Shown here one piece after another: positions 15,667-24,540 of a stretch of 64,000 nt of DNA (its first letter is position 1; the number at the start of each line of letters is the position of its first letter). The notes below the pieces were generated by a model. It searched no databases, had not been told where the DNA came from, and saw only the letters and a program-made list of their open reading frames with translations. The translations under genes were made by a program, and so were the position numbers. This DNA comes from Bacillota bacterium (GTDB lineage Bacteria; Bacillota; Bacilli; Paenibacillales; NBRC-103111): the NCBI GenBank assembly GCA_023388055.1, contig JAEWGW010000027.1, forward strand, positions 356,868 through 420,867. The letters are read 5' to 3'.

Positions 15667-17025
15667 ATGAATCAACGGTACAAATGGATCAATCTGGCTC
15701 TGGCGGGAGCCCTGACCCTAAGTCTGGCGGCCTGCGGAGGCAAAAGCTCCGGTGAAGGAGGCGCAAGCCCGGCAGCCACCAAGGCTCCGGCAGCCACCAA
15801 GGATACCTCCTCCGGGTCCAAGGGGGACAAAATCACCATCACCTTCCAGAACATTTATCCCGACCCCACCGATCCCAAAAACGGCCTGATCAAAAAGCTC
15901 GTAGCCGCTTATGAGGCGGAGCATGCCAACATCAAGATTGAGCTGGATTCCCTGAATACCGACCAGCAGAAGCTGAAGCTGAAAACCCAGGCGGCCTCCA
16001 ACGAGGTGCCGGACATCACCATCGTAAACCCGTCGGCGCAGATGAAGCCGTATGTGGATGCCAAGCTCCTGGCCCCCCTGAATGATATGGTGGAGCAGAA
16101 CGGCCTGAAGAGCACCTTCCAGGAAGGCATTCTCGATTATTATACCTTCGATAAGAATCTGTACGCCCTGCCGGACGGCAATAACATCGCAGTCGTCTTC
16201 TACAACAAAGAGCTGTTCGCCCAAGCGGGAGTCAAGGTGCCGTCCACCTTTGAGGAAATGGTCAGTGTGGTCAAGACCCTCAAGGAGAAGAAAATCACGC
16301 CCATGGCCATCGGCGAAAAGGATACCTGGACCGGCTCCTTCCTGTTCATGAACATGCTGCTTCGTACCAACAACGGACCGGGCTTCCTCTCTGACGTGCT
16401 TGCCGGCAAAAGAACCTTCGAGGACCCGGCGTTTGTGGAAGCCATCGACGCCTTCCAATCCCTGGTGCAGGCGGGGGCCTTCCAGGAGGGCGCCACCTCC
16501 TTTGATTACAATGCAGGGGAAAACCTGTTCAAAACTGGCAAAGCCGCCATGTACTTTATGGGCAGCTGGGCCACAGGCGGCATTGAAACCTCCTCCGTTA
16601 ACGGCAAGGTAGGGGTGTTCAAATTCCCGACCATCAACGGCAAGGGAAACGCAAACGAATTTATGCTGGCTCCGGGCAGCGCCTTCGCCATCTCCGCCAA
16701 CAGCAAACACCTGAAGGAAACCAAGGACTTCCTGAACTATTTCGTGCTGAACTTCCCTAAGGAGGCCTTTAAGGTGAAGGGTGCCGTAGGCCTGGCGCAG
16801 AAGGTGGAGGGAGATTTCAAAGCCAACGGTTATTCCGACATGGCCATCGAGGTGCTGAGCCTTTTCAAGGATGTGAAGGGCGGCGACCTGGCCTTTGACA
16901 ACACCATGAACCCCGGCACGGCCCAAGGCCATCTGCAGAGCATCCAGAACCTCTTTGTCCAAAAGATGGATTCCAAGGTAACCGCCAAGGAGCATCAAAC
17001 CGCGTATCAGTCCAACAACAAATAA
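15667..17025 (+). CDS. Sugar ABC transporter substrate-binding lipoprotein
   Basis: A 452-residue family 1 extracellular solute-binding protein. The signal peptide ends in the lipobox LSLAAC, so it is anchored to the outer face of the membrane; a flexible Gly/Ser/Ala/Thr-rich tether follows. The ATG at 15667 is preceded by AAGGGGGAT; an upstream in-frame ATG at 15634 would place charged residues before the signal peptide. The core shows typical features such as NALPDGNNIAV-like residues (ALPDGNNIAVVFYNKELF) and TGKAAMYFMGSWATG. It is followed by two permease genes and, on the same strand, a YesM/YesN pair. The substrate is probably an oligosaccharide, not determinable here. Confidence 0.93.
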   Translation: MNQRYKWINLALAGALTLSLAACGGKSSGEGGASPAATKAPAATKDTSSGSKGDKITITFQNIYPDPTDPKNGLIKKLVAAYEAEHANIKIELDSLNTDQQKLKLKTQAASNEVPDITIVNPSAQMKPYVDAKLLAPLNDMVEQNGLKSTFQEGILDYYTFDKNLYALPDGNNIAVVFYNKELFAQAGVKVPSTFEEMVSVVKTLKEKKITPMAIGEKDTWTGSFLFMNMLLRTNNGPGFLSDVLAGKRTFEDPAFVEAIDAFQSLVQAGAFQEGATSFDYNAGENLFKTGKAAMYFMGSWATGGIETSSVNGKVGVFKFPTINGKGNANEFMLAPGSAFAISANSKHLKETKDFLNYFVLNFPKEAFKVKGAVGLAQKVEGDFKANGYSDMAIEVLSLFKDVKGGDLAFDNTMNPGTAQGHLQSIQNLFVQKMDSKVTAKEHQTAYQSNNK

Positions 17026-17041
17026 GAGACAGCACAAAAAG

Positions 17042-17073
17042 GCGGTGGAGGGGGGAGCGGCCTCTTCCACCGC
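17042..17073 (+). other. Intercistronic stem-loop after the binding-protein gene
   Basis: GCGGTGGA and TCCACCGC pair across a GC-rich loop, with no T run. It lies between the binding-protein and permease genes, the usual place for an mRNA-stabilising hairpin that raises binding-protein expression over the permeases. Confidence 0.55.
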
Positions 17074-17097
17074 TATCTGTTCGAGGAGGGAAACCAT

Positions 17098-17988
17098 ATG
17101 AACGTACTGCGCGTCTCGAAGCTGACCATTGCGCTGTTTGTACTGCCTTGTCTGCTTCTATACAGCTGCCTGGTGTTTGTGCCCATCGGGGTGTCCATTT
17201 ACAGCGGGCTCTTGGACTGGAACGGCATCGGCCAGGCGCATTTTGTGGGGCTGGACAATTTCCGGACCCTACTGTTTCACGATCCCGTCTTCTGGCCGGC
17301 GGTGAAACGGACCCTGAATTTCGCCCTGTTCTCCATGGCGGAAATTCCCGTGGCGCTGCTGTTGGCCATTTTGCTGAACCGTTTTGTGAAGAAACCGAAT
17401 TTTCTCGTGTCCAGCTATTTTATGCCGGTTATTCTGTCGGTGGTCATTATCGGCCAATTGTGGAAAACCATCTATAACCCTGCCTCCATGGGCGGCATGC
17501 TCAACCAGCTGTTGGAGCTGGTGGGGCTGTCGGGGCTGACCCGGAGCTGGCTGACCGACCCGTCGGTGGCCATGATCGCCCTTTATTTTGTAGCCCTGTG
17601 GCAATATCTCGGCTACCACACCTTGATCCAGTTCACCGGCATCCAGAACATCCCTGCCGATATTTACGAGGCTGCGCGGATTGACGGCGCAGAGGGCTGG
17701 AAGGCGGACTGGCATATCACCCTGCCCATGAATATTCCGATTTTCAAAATATCCATTGTCCTGGCCTTTATCGGCTCCCTGCAGGCCTTCGACATGATTA
17801 TGGTTATGACGGGAGGAGGCCCGGCCCACGCTACGGACGTGATCTCCACCCATATGTACAACATGTCCTTCCTGTCCATGAAATACGGCTACGGCAGCTC
17901 CATTGCCACCTTCCTGGTGGTGCTGTGTCTGGGGGCCACCGTGATTATCAACATGCTGTTCAACCGCCTCGAGCGGAGATATTCCTGA
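17098..17988 (+). CDS. Sugar ABC transporter permease (MalF-like)
   Basis: A 296-residue inner-membrane protein with six hydrophobic helices and the ATPase-coupling EAA loop: IYEAARIDGAEGWKADWHIT followed by LPMN. It belongs to the CUT1 binding-protein-dependent permeases. GAGGAGG precedes the ATG at 8 nt. It follows the binding protein and is followed 18 nt later by the second permease. No ATPase subunit is encoded nearby, so a shared MsmX-type ATPase is likely (known practice in Bacillus-group CUT1 systems; inferred here). Confidence 0.93.
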   Translation: MNVLRVSKLTIALFVLPCLLLYSCLVFVPIGVSIYSGLLDWNGIGQAHFVGLDNFRTLLFHDPVFWPAVKRTLNFALFSMAEIPVALLLAILLNRFVKKPNFLVSSYFMPVILSVVIIGQLWKTIYNPASMGGMLNQLLELVGLSGLTRSWLTDPSVAMIALYFVALWQYLGYHTLIQFTGIQNIPADIYEAARIDGAEGWKADWHITLPMNIPIFKISIVLAFIGSLQAFDMIMVMTGGGPAHATDVISTHMYNMSFLSMKYGYGSSIATFLVVLCLGATVIINMLFNRLERRYS

Positions 17989-18006
17989 AGAAAGGAGGCA
18001 ACGCCC

Positions 18007-18885
18007 ATGAATTCTGCTGCAACCGCCACCGTGAAGCCTGTTGCTTCCCGCGCCGGGAAACGCCTGTCGCCGGTGAAGCTGCTTGTGTATCTGTTATTCG
18101 GCATCCTGTTGGTCACCCAGCTGTATCCGCTGCTTTGGCTCTTGCTGTATTCGATGAAAACCAACGAGGAAATCCTGTCGGGCAGCTTCTTCGCCCTGCC
18201 CCATGTGCCCCAGTGGGAAAACTTCCGCAATGCCATCGAAGCCGGAAGCTACTTCCGGTATCTGTTCAACAGTGTCAAGGTCACCTTCATTACCATGGGA
18301 AGCGTGCTTCTGTTAAGCTCCATGGTAGCCTTCGCCATCAGCCGGTTCCGTTGGCGCTACGGTCAGGCGGTTATGGTTGTGTTCCTGATCGGCATGATGA
18401 TTCCCATGCAGGCGACGCTGCTGCCTTTAATGAAGATGTTCAAGCAGATTTCGGTTCTGAATACCCACTGGGCGCTGATTCTGCCGTACATTGCCTTTCA
18501 GACGCCCATTGCCGTGTTTATTCTGAGCGGCTTCATGAAGAGCATCCCCCACGAAATCGAGGAATCGGCGGTGGTGGACGGAGCAAACATCTTCCGGATT
18601 TTCTTCCACATCACCGTGCCGGTTTCAGTGCCGCCGATGATGACCGTGTCCATTCTCACCTTCATTAATGTCTGGAATGAATATATTTTGGCCGCCACCT
18701 TTATCTCCAAGCAGGCCTTGAAGACACTGCCCTTCGGGGTGAACAGCTTCGTCAGCCAATATTCCGTCAACTACGGGGCTATTGGCGCTTTTCTGGTGCT
18801 GGGGGCGCTGCCGGTGGTGCTCATTTATTTTTTGCTGGCGGATAAAATTACCAAGGGTATGGTTGCCGGGGCGGTCAAAGGGTAA
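18007..18885 (+). CDS. Sugar ABC transporter permease (MalG-like)
   Basis: A 292-residue permease with six helices and the EAA loop EIEESAVVDGANIFRIFFHI followed by TVPVS. AAAGGAGG sits 8 nt before the ATG. It pairs with the preceding permease to form the membrane channel of the importer. The short N-terminal extension before the first helix is Ala/Thr/Val-rich. Confidence 0.93.
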   Translation: MNSAATATVKPVASRAGKRLSPVKLLVYLLFGILLVTQLYPLLWLLLYSMKTNEEILSGSFFALPHVPQWENFRNAIEAGSYFRYLFNSVKVTFITMGSVLLLSSMVAFAISRFRWRYGQAVMVVFLIGMMIPMQATLLPLMKMFKQISVLNTHWALILPYIAFQTPIAVFILSGFMKSIPHEIEESAVVDGANIFRIFFHITVPVSVPPMMTVSILTFINVWNEYILAATFISKQALKTLPFGVNSFVSQYSVNYGAIGAFLVLGALPVVLIYFLLADKITKGMVAGAVKG

Positions 18886-18995
18886 GGCGGCCAGGCTGCT
18901 TCAGCGTAAGGTTTCCGGGTTCGGCCGGACTCCCGCAGCGCGAGGGTTCCATGCTACAATAGAGCTACAAAGCAGTGTTTCCCGGAGGACCTCCC

Positions 18996-20861
18996 ATGCG
19001 GAAGTTGAACACGCTGTATATGCGGCTGTTTCTGTTGATTCTCTCCTGTATGCTGGTGCTGATTCTGGTGTTCAGCATGGCCTATTACCATAAGCTGACG
19101 GGCATCATCCACAGCCAGACCCGGGAGATGGCGGAGAAGAATATCTCCCAGACTGTAGATCTGTTCGATCTCCTGCTGAAGGGGTATGACAGCATCACCA
19201 AGTCCCTTAACAGCAATTACGAGATGCTGCGCCTGATGAAGGAGCGGGACAGTGATCCCGCCGTCAAGGTGATTAATGACCGGACCATCACCAATAACAT
19301 CGGCGCCATCTATTACTCCCGGGACGATATCGCGGCCATCTACATCATTACCAACGGCGGGGTCATGTACAATTATGAGCGGAAATTCGCCGGTGTTGTG
19401 GACGCCAATTACGCCCACAAGGAGTGGTACCGGAAGCTGAAGGCCTCCGCCGGGGAGATGGTTTGGCTGGGCTTGTACCACGGCTCTGTCATGAATGAGC
19501 TGCAGCAGGAGGAGCCCGTGTTTGTGTTCGGCCGCCAGCTGTACGATCTGACGGACCACCGCTCTGTGGGCATCGTGATGTTCGAGACGTATCCCCAGTC
19601 CATTATGTCCGCCCTGTCCAACGCCTCTATCAGCTCCAACAGTAAGGTGTATATTACCGACAAGGACAAACGGATCATTGCCTCCACCAAAATGGACGCC
19701 TCCTGGGCCTTGTCCTCCGATGAGCTGGCCACAGGTCCGGTGCTGGATCCGGAGACCATCTCCGGCAGCGACAATCTGGTGGTATCGGCGCGTCCGCGGA
19801 TGGCGGACTGGAGCGTGATCAGCATGACGCCGCGTTCGGATATCAGCGCCCGGATCGACCAGACCCGGCAATATCTCATTGCCGTGATTGCAGCACTGGT
19901 GGTGCTGTCCACGGCCATTGCCACCGTCATCTCCCGCACCCTGTCCTCGCCCCTGCGCCTTCTCGTCCGGGAGATGCGCCGGGTGGAGACGGGGGATTTC
20001 CATGGTTCGGTGAATGTCCGCTCCTTTGATGAAATCAACTATCTGGTTACCTCCTTCAACCGGATGGTTAACCGGATGGAGGAGCTGATTGAGCGGATTA
20101 CCCTGGCCTCCGTCAGTGAAAAAAACGCCGAGCTGGCCGCCCTGCAGTCCCAGGTCAATCCGCATTTTCTGTACAATACGCTGGATATGATCTACTGGAT
20201 GCTGGATGAGCAGGGCAGTGAAAAGCTGGGCCGGGTGATTCTTTCCCTCTCCCAGATGTTCCGCTACAGCAGCGATTGGGAGCAAGCCTCCAAAACCACT
20301 CTGAGCCATGAATTGGAGCAGATGAAGCACTACATGACCATTATTGAAAGCAGGCTGGCGGGGCGGGTAAGCACAGAAATTGAGATCGGGGAGGAATGGC
20401 TCGACACCCTTATTCCCAAGATGACCCTCCAGCCGATCTTCGAAAATGCGGTAAAGTCCGGACTGGAGCCCAAAGCCGGACCCGGAGTCATCCGGGTTTA
20501 TACCCGGACGACGGAACGGGAGCTGCAGATTGTGGTGGAGGATAACGGGGTCGGAATGGATGAGGAGGCCCTGACCCGGCTGCGGGCCGCCTTGCGTGCG
20601 GGAGGTGCGGCGGGAGGCAGTGGAGCGCCGCGGGATTCCCGTCCGGCTAAGGAGCTGGACGGCGGGGTGGCCGTTCTTCCAGCCGCAGCCCGCCGCAAGG
20701 GCATCGGTCTGCCCAATGTCCACAGGCGGCTGGTTTTGCAGCACGGGGAGGAGTACGGGCTGCGCATAAACAGCGTTCAAGGACAGGGCACCACTGTGAC
20801 AATTGCTTTGCCTATTCCAGCCGTAAGGAGGGACGCTCATGGAACTGCTCATCGTGGATGA
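18996..20861 (+). CDS. YesM-type sensor histidine kinase
   Basis: A 621-residue sensor kinase: membrane helix ~8-30, extracellular Cache-like region (~31-285), second helix (~290-310), HAMP (~312-365), His_kinase (LytS/YesM) domain with LQSQVNPHFLYNTLDMIYWM containing the phosphoacceptor His, and an ATPase domain with an intact DNGVGMDEE box. The ATP-lid region between this box and the KGIGLPNVHRRL box carries an Ala/Gly/Arg-rich insertion of about 35 residues (AGGAAGGSGAPRDSRP and following). GGAGG lies 7 nt before the ATG at 18996. It overlaps the regulator gene by 23 bp. The adjacent ABC importer is its probable target and sensing partner. Confidence 0.9.
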   Translation: MRKLNTLYMRLFLLILSCMLVLILVFSMAYYHKLTGIIHSQTREMAEKNISQTVDLFDLLLKGYDSITKSLNSNYEMLRLMKERDSDPAVKVINDRTITNNIGAIYYSRDDIAAIYIITNGGVMYNYERKFAGVVDANYAHKEWYRKLKASAGEMVWLGLYHGSVMNELQQEEPVFVFGRQLYDLTDHRSVGIVMFETYPQSIMSALSNASISSNSKVYITDKDKRIIASTKMDASWALSSDELATGPVLDPETISGSDNLVVSARPRMADWSVISMTPRSDISARIDQTRQYLIAVIAALVVLSTAIATVISRTLSSPLRLLVREMRRVETGDFHGSVNVRSFDEINYLVTSFNRMVNRMEELIERITLASVSEKNAELAALQSQVNPHFLYNTLDMIYWMLDEQGSEKLGRVILSLSQMFRYSSDWEQASKTTLSHELEQMKHYMTIIESRLAGRVSTEIEIGEEWLDTLIPKMTLQPIFENAVKSGLEPKAGPGVIRVYTRTTERELQIVVEDNGVGMDEEALTRLRAALRAGGAAGGSGAPRDSRPAKELDGGVAVLPAAARRKGIGLPNVHRRLVLQHGEEYGLRINSVQGQGTTVTIALPIPAVRRDAHGTAHRG

Positions 20862-22017
20862 CGAAGCGGTGATCCGCGACGGCATCAAACGCACACTGGC
20901 CCATCATTTCCCCGAATACCGGATTCATCTGGCTGCAGGGCCCGGGGAAGCGGCGGTTATGCTCCGCGAGTTTCCCATTCAAGCGGTGCTGACGGACATT
21001 CTGATGCCGGGAATGACAGGACTGGAGCTGATGGCCCTCTCCCGAAAAACCCACCCCCATGTGAAGTGGGTGGTGATTTCCGCTTATTCCGAATTCAGCT
21101 ACGCCCAGGAGGCGGTCCGGCTGGGAGCCAAGGATTATCTCCTGAAGCCCATCGGCAAGGATGCCCTGGTGCGGATGGTGGAGCAGCTGGGGGAGGAGGT
21201 GGCCCGGGAGCTGGAGCAGACCCAGGAGGCGTTTTTGCTGAAGCAAAACCAGCGGTTTCTGAGGGAGGGGGTATTTCAGCGGTGGGCCTCGGGCTTTGAT
21301 ATCGGGGGGCTGGACATCCGGCCCTTCGTGGAATCGTATCCGTCCTTCCATCTGATTATGGTGCGGATGGACAGCGGCCAGAGTGTGCGGCTGGAGCACT
21401 TCATCGTGGAAAATGTGCTGGGCGAGCTCATCGACCGGTTGGGCAGCGGCTTCGTGACCATTCATGACAGCATGAGCCTTCTGGCTATTGTGCAGCTTCA
21501 GGAAGCAGGCGGTTTGGAGGAGCTTCTGGAGGAGCTGCGGCGGCATCTGGCCAAGTACCTGCGGATCCCCTTCCAGATTCTTCATACTGCGGAGCTGAAG
21601 GACTTCAATGCGGTGCCCGGCGAGGTGCAGCGGATGCGCCAGGCCTCCGCCACCAAGTCGTATACCGCAGTAGAGGGCGGCAGCGACCGGGCGGTGGAGG
21701 TGGGCCTCCAGTATATTCAGGCGAGGTTTCATGAGGATTTGTCCCTGGAGAAGGTGGCATCCGTGGTCTACCTGAATCCGGTGTATTTCAGCCAGCTGTT
21801 CAAGCAAAAAACCGGCAGCGGCTTCAAGGAATATATCATCACGCTGCGGCTGGAGCAGGCTAAACGGATGCTGCTGGACCGGAAGCTCAAGCTGGCGGAG
21901 ATTTCCGAGCGGGTGGGCTACCAGGACATGCGGCATTTCACCCAGCAGTTCCGCAAGAAGTTCGGCCAAACCCCCTCCCAGTACCGGGAGGCCTGCGCCC
22001 AGGGGGCGGAGAAATAA
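20839..22017 (+). CDS. YesN-type response regulator (receiver + AraC domain)
   Basis: A 392-residue regulator. The receiver domain (1-120) starts MELLIVDDEAVIRDGIKR, with the phosphoacceptor Asp in VLTDILMPGMTG and Lys in YLLKPIGKDA. The C-terminal AraC domain (~285-385) has SLEKVASVVYLNPVYFSQLF and LAEISERVGYQDMRHFTQQF. It partners the preceding kinase, with which it overlaps by 23 bp, and probably activates the importer genes upstream of them. Confidence 0.93.
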   Translation: MELLIVDDEAVIRDGIKRTLAHHFPEYRIHLAAGPGEAAVMLREFPIQAVLTDILMPGMTGLELMALSRKTHPHVKWVVISAYSEFSYAQEAVRLGAKDYLLKPIGKDALVRMVEQLGEEVARELEQTQEAFLLKQNQRFLREGVFQRWASGFDIGGLDIRPFVESYPSFHLIMVRMDSGQSVRLEHFIVENVLGELIDRLGSGFVTIHDSMSLLAIVQLQEAGGLEELLEELRRHLAKYLRIPFQILHTAELKDFNAVPGEVQRMRQASATKSYTAVEGGSDRAVEVGLQYIQARFHEDLSLEKVASVVYLNPVYFSQLFKQKTGSGFKEYIITLRLEQAKRMLLDRKLKLAEISERVGYQDMRHFTQQFRKKFGQTPSQYREACAQGAEK

Positions 22018-22110
22018 GGGATGGAAACATGCTGAGCTTACGGTTGGCGGATCATGGGGAATATATGAGTGAGCAGTACATTGAAAAAATCGTCATCTGA
22101 TATCTGACAA

Positions 22111-23811
22111 TTATGCCGGCTCCTCCAGATTCCACAGCTCCCGGAAGTAGGGGCTGGACGCCATCAGGAAGTCGAAGCTTCCGATCCCGGCAATTTCTCC
22201 GTTGCGGACGAGGATAATCGTATCCACATGCCGGATGGAGCGCAGACGGTGGGCGACGATGACCAGGGTTTTGCCGGCAAATGTGCCCAGCATGGTGTCC
22301 ATCAGGCTTTTTTCTGTTTTGTTGTCCAAGGAGGAGACCGGTTCGTCCAGAATCACCAGATTCCGCTGCTGTGCCATCACTCTGGCGAAGGCCAGCCGCT
22401 GCCTTTCACCGCCGGATAATTTCATGCCTCGTTCGCCAATTTTGGTCTCCAGCCCTTCAGGCAAATTCAGCACCTTCTTCTTCAACTGCACCTGCTCCAA
22501 AATGTGGTATATCTCCTCATCCGGCCGCTCTTCATCGAACAGGATATTTTCCCGGATGCTGGTATCAAACACTGGAGCCTCCTGGGAGATATACGACAGA
22601 TGGCGGTACAGGCTGTCCAGCTTCAAACGGTTTATATCGGTTCCATCCACCAGAATGTGTCCGGAGGATTTCTTCAGGAGTCCCAGCATCAGCTTGATGA
22701 TGGTGGATTTGCCGCTGCCGCTGGCCCCGATAATCGTAGTGGAGCAGCCGGGTTGAATGGAGAAGGTCACATGGTTCAGAACCCCGCGGCCCTCATAACT
22801 GAAGGAGACATTCTTGAACTCCACCTTTCCCCGCAAAACCTCCACTTCTTTTCCCACATACAAATTGATGTCCTCCGGCCCGTTCAGGGTTTCCTCAAAC
22901 CGCCGGTAAGCCACCAGGTCCAGCTTGTATTCCACATACAGCACGTTGAAGATGGCAATGGGTGAATAAATCTGATCCACAAACATGATCATGGCCGCAA
23001 GAGTGCCGATGGAGGAATAGCCGGCCAGCAGGCTGCGGGCGCCGTACACCAGAACGGCCAGCTTGATCATAATGACCAGCAGGGCAAACAGGGCAAAAAA
23101 GGCCTCGTGGATCATTCGGATCCGGACGCTGTTCCGGACGATTTCCCCCGCTGTCGCCTGGAGCAGCTCCAGCTCCTTCTTGTATCTCCTGTTCAGCCGG
23201 AACACCGCCAGCTCCATAAATCCCCTGACGGACAAGGCGGACATTTTCTCCTGGTTGGCCAGAAGCCTGGACTTGATCCGGTACAGCCTGCGCAGCAGCA
23301 ATTGGCTTAGCAGGAAAACAACCAGATAGCCGATGCCGATGACCAGCATAAGACGGGGATTATAGAGACTGATGAAAAACAGGCTGAACAGCAAACCGGG
23401 CAGCAGCTCATGAAGAACGCGCAGATAGAAGGCATGAAGGATGTTTTTCCCCGCCTGGGCGCCATTGTCGATGAGCTTGATTAAATCTCCGGTGCCGGTG
23501 TTTTGGTAAGCGGTATAGTCCATTCCGGATACCTTGCCAAGAGCCATCACCTTCAGCTGTTCGGCAATGCCTGTGGAAAGAACAGTATGGGGGTATTCCA
23601 GCAGATAATGGAGCAGTGCTGCCCCGATCAGCATGGCGCCATACAGAACCAGCAGGGGGAGTCCATCCCGAAGTCCGGTAGCTTGGGCGATATGGTCCAG
23701 CAGCTTTTGGAACACGCGGATTCCCGCCGTGCCCAAAAACTGGGCGGCTACCCCCATGAGGATATACAGGAGAATGGTCCATTTGTACATGAGCATTGCT
23801 TTTTTTAACAT
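22111..23811 (-). CDS. ABC exporter, fused membrane and ATPase domains
   Basis: A 566-residue half-transporter of the exporter type. Residues 1-310 form the six-helix membrane domain and ~330-560 the nucleotide-binding domain, with Walker A IIGASGSGKST, signature LSGGERQRLAFARVMAQ, Walker B NLVILDEPVSS and H-loop VIVAHRL all intact, so it is probably active as a homodimer. GGGAGG lies 10 nt before the ATG. It is a single gene, unlike heterodimeric BmrCD. The ~225-nt leader with a short peptide and a terminator right before the ribosome site implies induction by translation stress, so export of an antibiotic or peptide is plausible but unproven. Confidence 0.9.
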   Translation of the reverse strand: MLKKAMLMYKWTILLYILMGVAAQFLGTAGIRVFQKLLDHIAQATGLRDGLPLLVLYGAMLIGAALLHYLLEYPHTVLSTGIAEQLKVMALGKVSGMDYTAYQNTGTGDLIKLIDNGAQAGKNILHAFYLRVLHELLPGLLFSLFFISLYNPRLMLVIGIGYLVVFLLSQLLLRRLYRIKSRLLANQEKMSALSVRGFMELAVFRLNRRYKKELELLQATAGEIVRNSVRIRMIHEAFFALFALLVIMIKLAVLVYGARSLLAGYSSIGTLAAMIMFVDQIYSPIAIFNVLYVEYKLDLVAYRRFEETLNGPEDINLYVGKEVEVLRGKVEFKNVSFSYEGRGVLNHVTFSIQPGCSTTIIGASGSGKSTIIKLMLGLLKKSSGHILVDGTDINRLKLDSLYRHLSYISQEAPVFDTSIRENILFDEERPDEEIYHILEQVQLKKKVLNLPEGLETKIGERGMKLSGGERQRLAFARVMAQQRNLVILDEPVSSLDNKTEKSLMDTMLGTFAGKTLVIVAHRLRSIRHVDTIILVRNGEIAGIGSFDFLMASSPYFRELWNLEEPA

Positions 23812-23830
23812 ACAGTGTAAGCCTCCCGGA

Positions 23831-23871
23831 GAAAAAATAAAAAGCCCGAAGACAACAGGTGTCTTCAGGCT
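23831..23871 (-). terminator. Attenuator terminator in the ABC exporter leader
   Basis: On the minus strand AGCCTGAAGAC and GTCTTCGGGCT form an 11-bp stem with loop ACCTGTT, followed by TTTTTATTTTTT, ending about 20 nt before the start codon. AACAGGT (plus-strand ACCTGTT at 23882-23888) is a perfect complement of the terminator loop, and pairing of the two would disturb the terminator stem, so an antiterminator form is possible. Confidence 0.75.
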
Positions 23872-23981
23872 CTAAGAGCGGACCTGTTTCCAACACCGTT
23901 CAAGATGGTTCGTTTTCGTGTAGCCCAAAAAGAGCAGAGCTCTCCCTTGGCAGCCGGCACGCGTTTTGCCCGGCCCGAAAA

Positions 23982-24011
23982 CTACCTACCTCGAACAGTT
24001 CGGATCAACAT
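23982..24011 (-). CDS. Leader peptide MLIRTVRGR
   Basis: Nine codons and a stop, starting with ATG at 24011 and preceded by GAGGTG at good spacing. It lies about 25 nt into the transcript predicted from the TATAAT box at 24043-24048 and about 110 nt before the attenuator terminator. Small basic leader peptides in this position control resistance genes by ribosome stalling in other Firmicutes (BmrB for bmrCD is an example); the mechanism here is inferred. Confidence 0.6.
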   Translation of the reverse strand: MLIRTVRGR

Positions 24012-24042
24012 CCGCTCACCTCTTTTTCTCATGGATGTGTTT

Positions 24043-24070
24043 ATTATAAAGGGGAGGAAGTCTGTTTGTA
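24043..24070 (-). promoter_or_regulatory. Promoter of the ABC exporter leader
   Basis: Minus-strand TATAAT (24043-24048) is a perfect -10 box. TACAAA at 24065-24070 is a weak -35 with 16-bp spacing. Transcription would start near 24036. Confidence 0.5.
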
Positions 24071-24140
24071 TAGGGGAGTGTATATGTGGAGCAGGGCTGT
24101 TGCATTAGAATCGCCTATGGCCTTGCGGACATCGATTTTT

Positions 24141-24324
24141 TAACGAATCTCAGCGACGCTATTTCGCTCCTATGGCCCCTCTTCCGATTGTAACGAATCT
24201 GAGGCTTCCTATTCCGGTTGAAAGACACTGAAAGGAGCCTGAACGGAAGTAATAGCGTGGCTCAGATTCGTTACGTTGGCAAACAGCTGCTTTTTCGCCA
24301 AATAAGCGCTGTGAGATTCGTTAG
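24141..24324. repeat. Intergenic palindromic repeat cluster, family B
   Basis: Units built on TAACGAATCT...GCTATT and the reverse AATAGCG...AGATTCGTTA. Bases 24228-24326 recur in inverted orientation at 63777-63875 with about seven mismatches in 99 by eye. The intergenic stretch has no gene apart from the leader peptide. Related units occur at 52261-52447. Confidence 0.75.
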
Positions 24325-24393
24325 AACCGGCTTTGCTGGTTTCGGGGCTTCCATCGCACCTCCAGCCTGCGGCAGGGATCCTGGTAGTTCAGA

Positions 24394-24468
24394 ATAGCGG
24401 AAGCACCTTTCCGCTATCTGCCTTATCCGGTTGCCGCTGCTTCAATAGCGGAAGGCTATTTCCGCTAA
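24394..24468. repeat. Hairpin repeats, family C (ATAGCGGAA)
   Basis: Two consecutive small inverted repeats, ATAGCGGAAG with CTTTCCGCTAT, and AATAGCGGAAG with ATTTCCGCTA. Similar units lie at 34597-34780. Confidence 0.6.
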
Positions 24469-24472
24469 CCTC

Positions 24473-24501
24473 TTGCATTTAATACGAAATCGTAGTAATC
24501 T
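24473..24501 (+). promoter_or_regulatory. marR promoter with embedded operator
   Basis: TTGCAT (-35) and TAATCT (-10, 24496-24501) are 17 bp apart, and the spacer holds the palindrome TACGAAATCGTA (24483-24494). The same sequence precedes the ArsA-type gene. Binding there would block RNA polymerase, so autorepression by the MarR protein is expected. Confidence 0.65.
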
Positions 24502-24540
24502 GAAATAAGATGATGATTATGTAAGAGGAGCTCCGGGAAT

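Noticed and set aside
15718..17097. Long minus-strand frame opposite the sugar-binding lipoprotein gene
   Set aside because: The plus strand has a lipobox, ribosome site and family motifs; the reverse frame has none.
18954..20894. Minus-strand frame opposite the YesM-type kinase
   Set aside because: Low-complexity His/Gln/Gly-rich translation without domains; kinase motifs lie on the other strand.
22029..22100. 23-codon frame (MLSLRLADHGEYMSEQ...) after the first YesN gene
   Set aside because: Only a weak GGGATGG upstream and no recognisable peptide; too little support.
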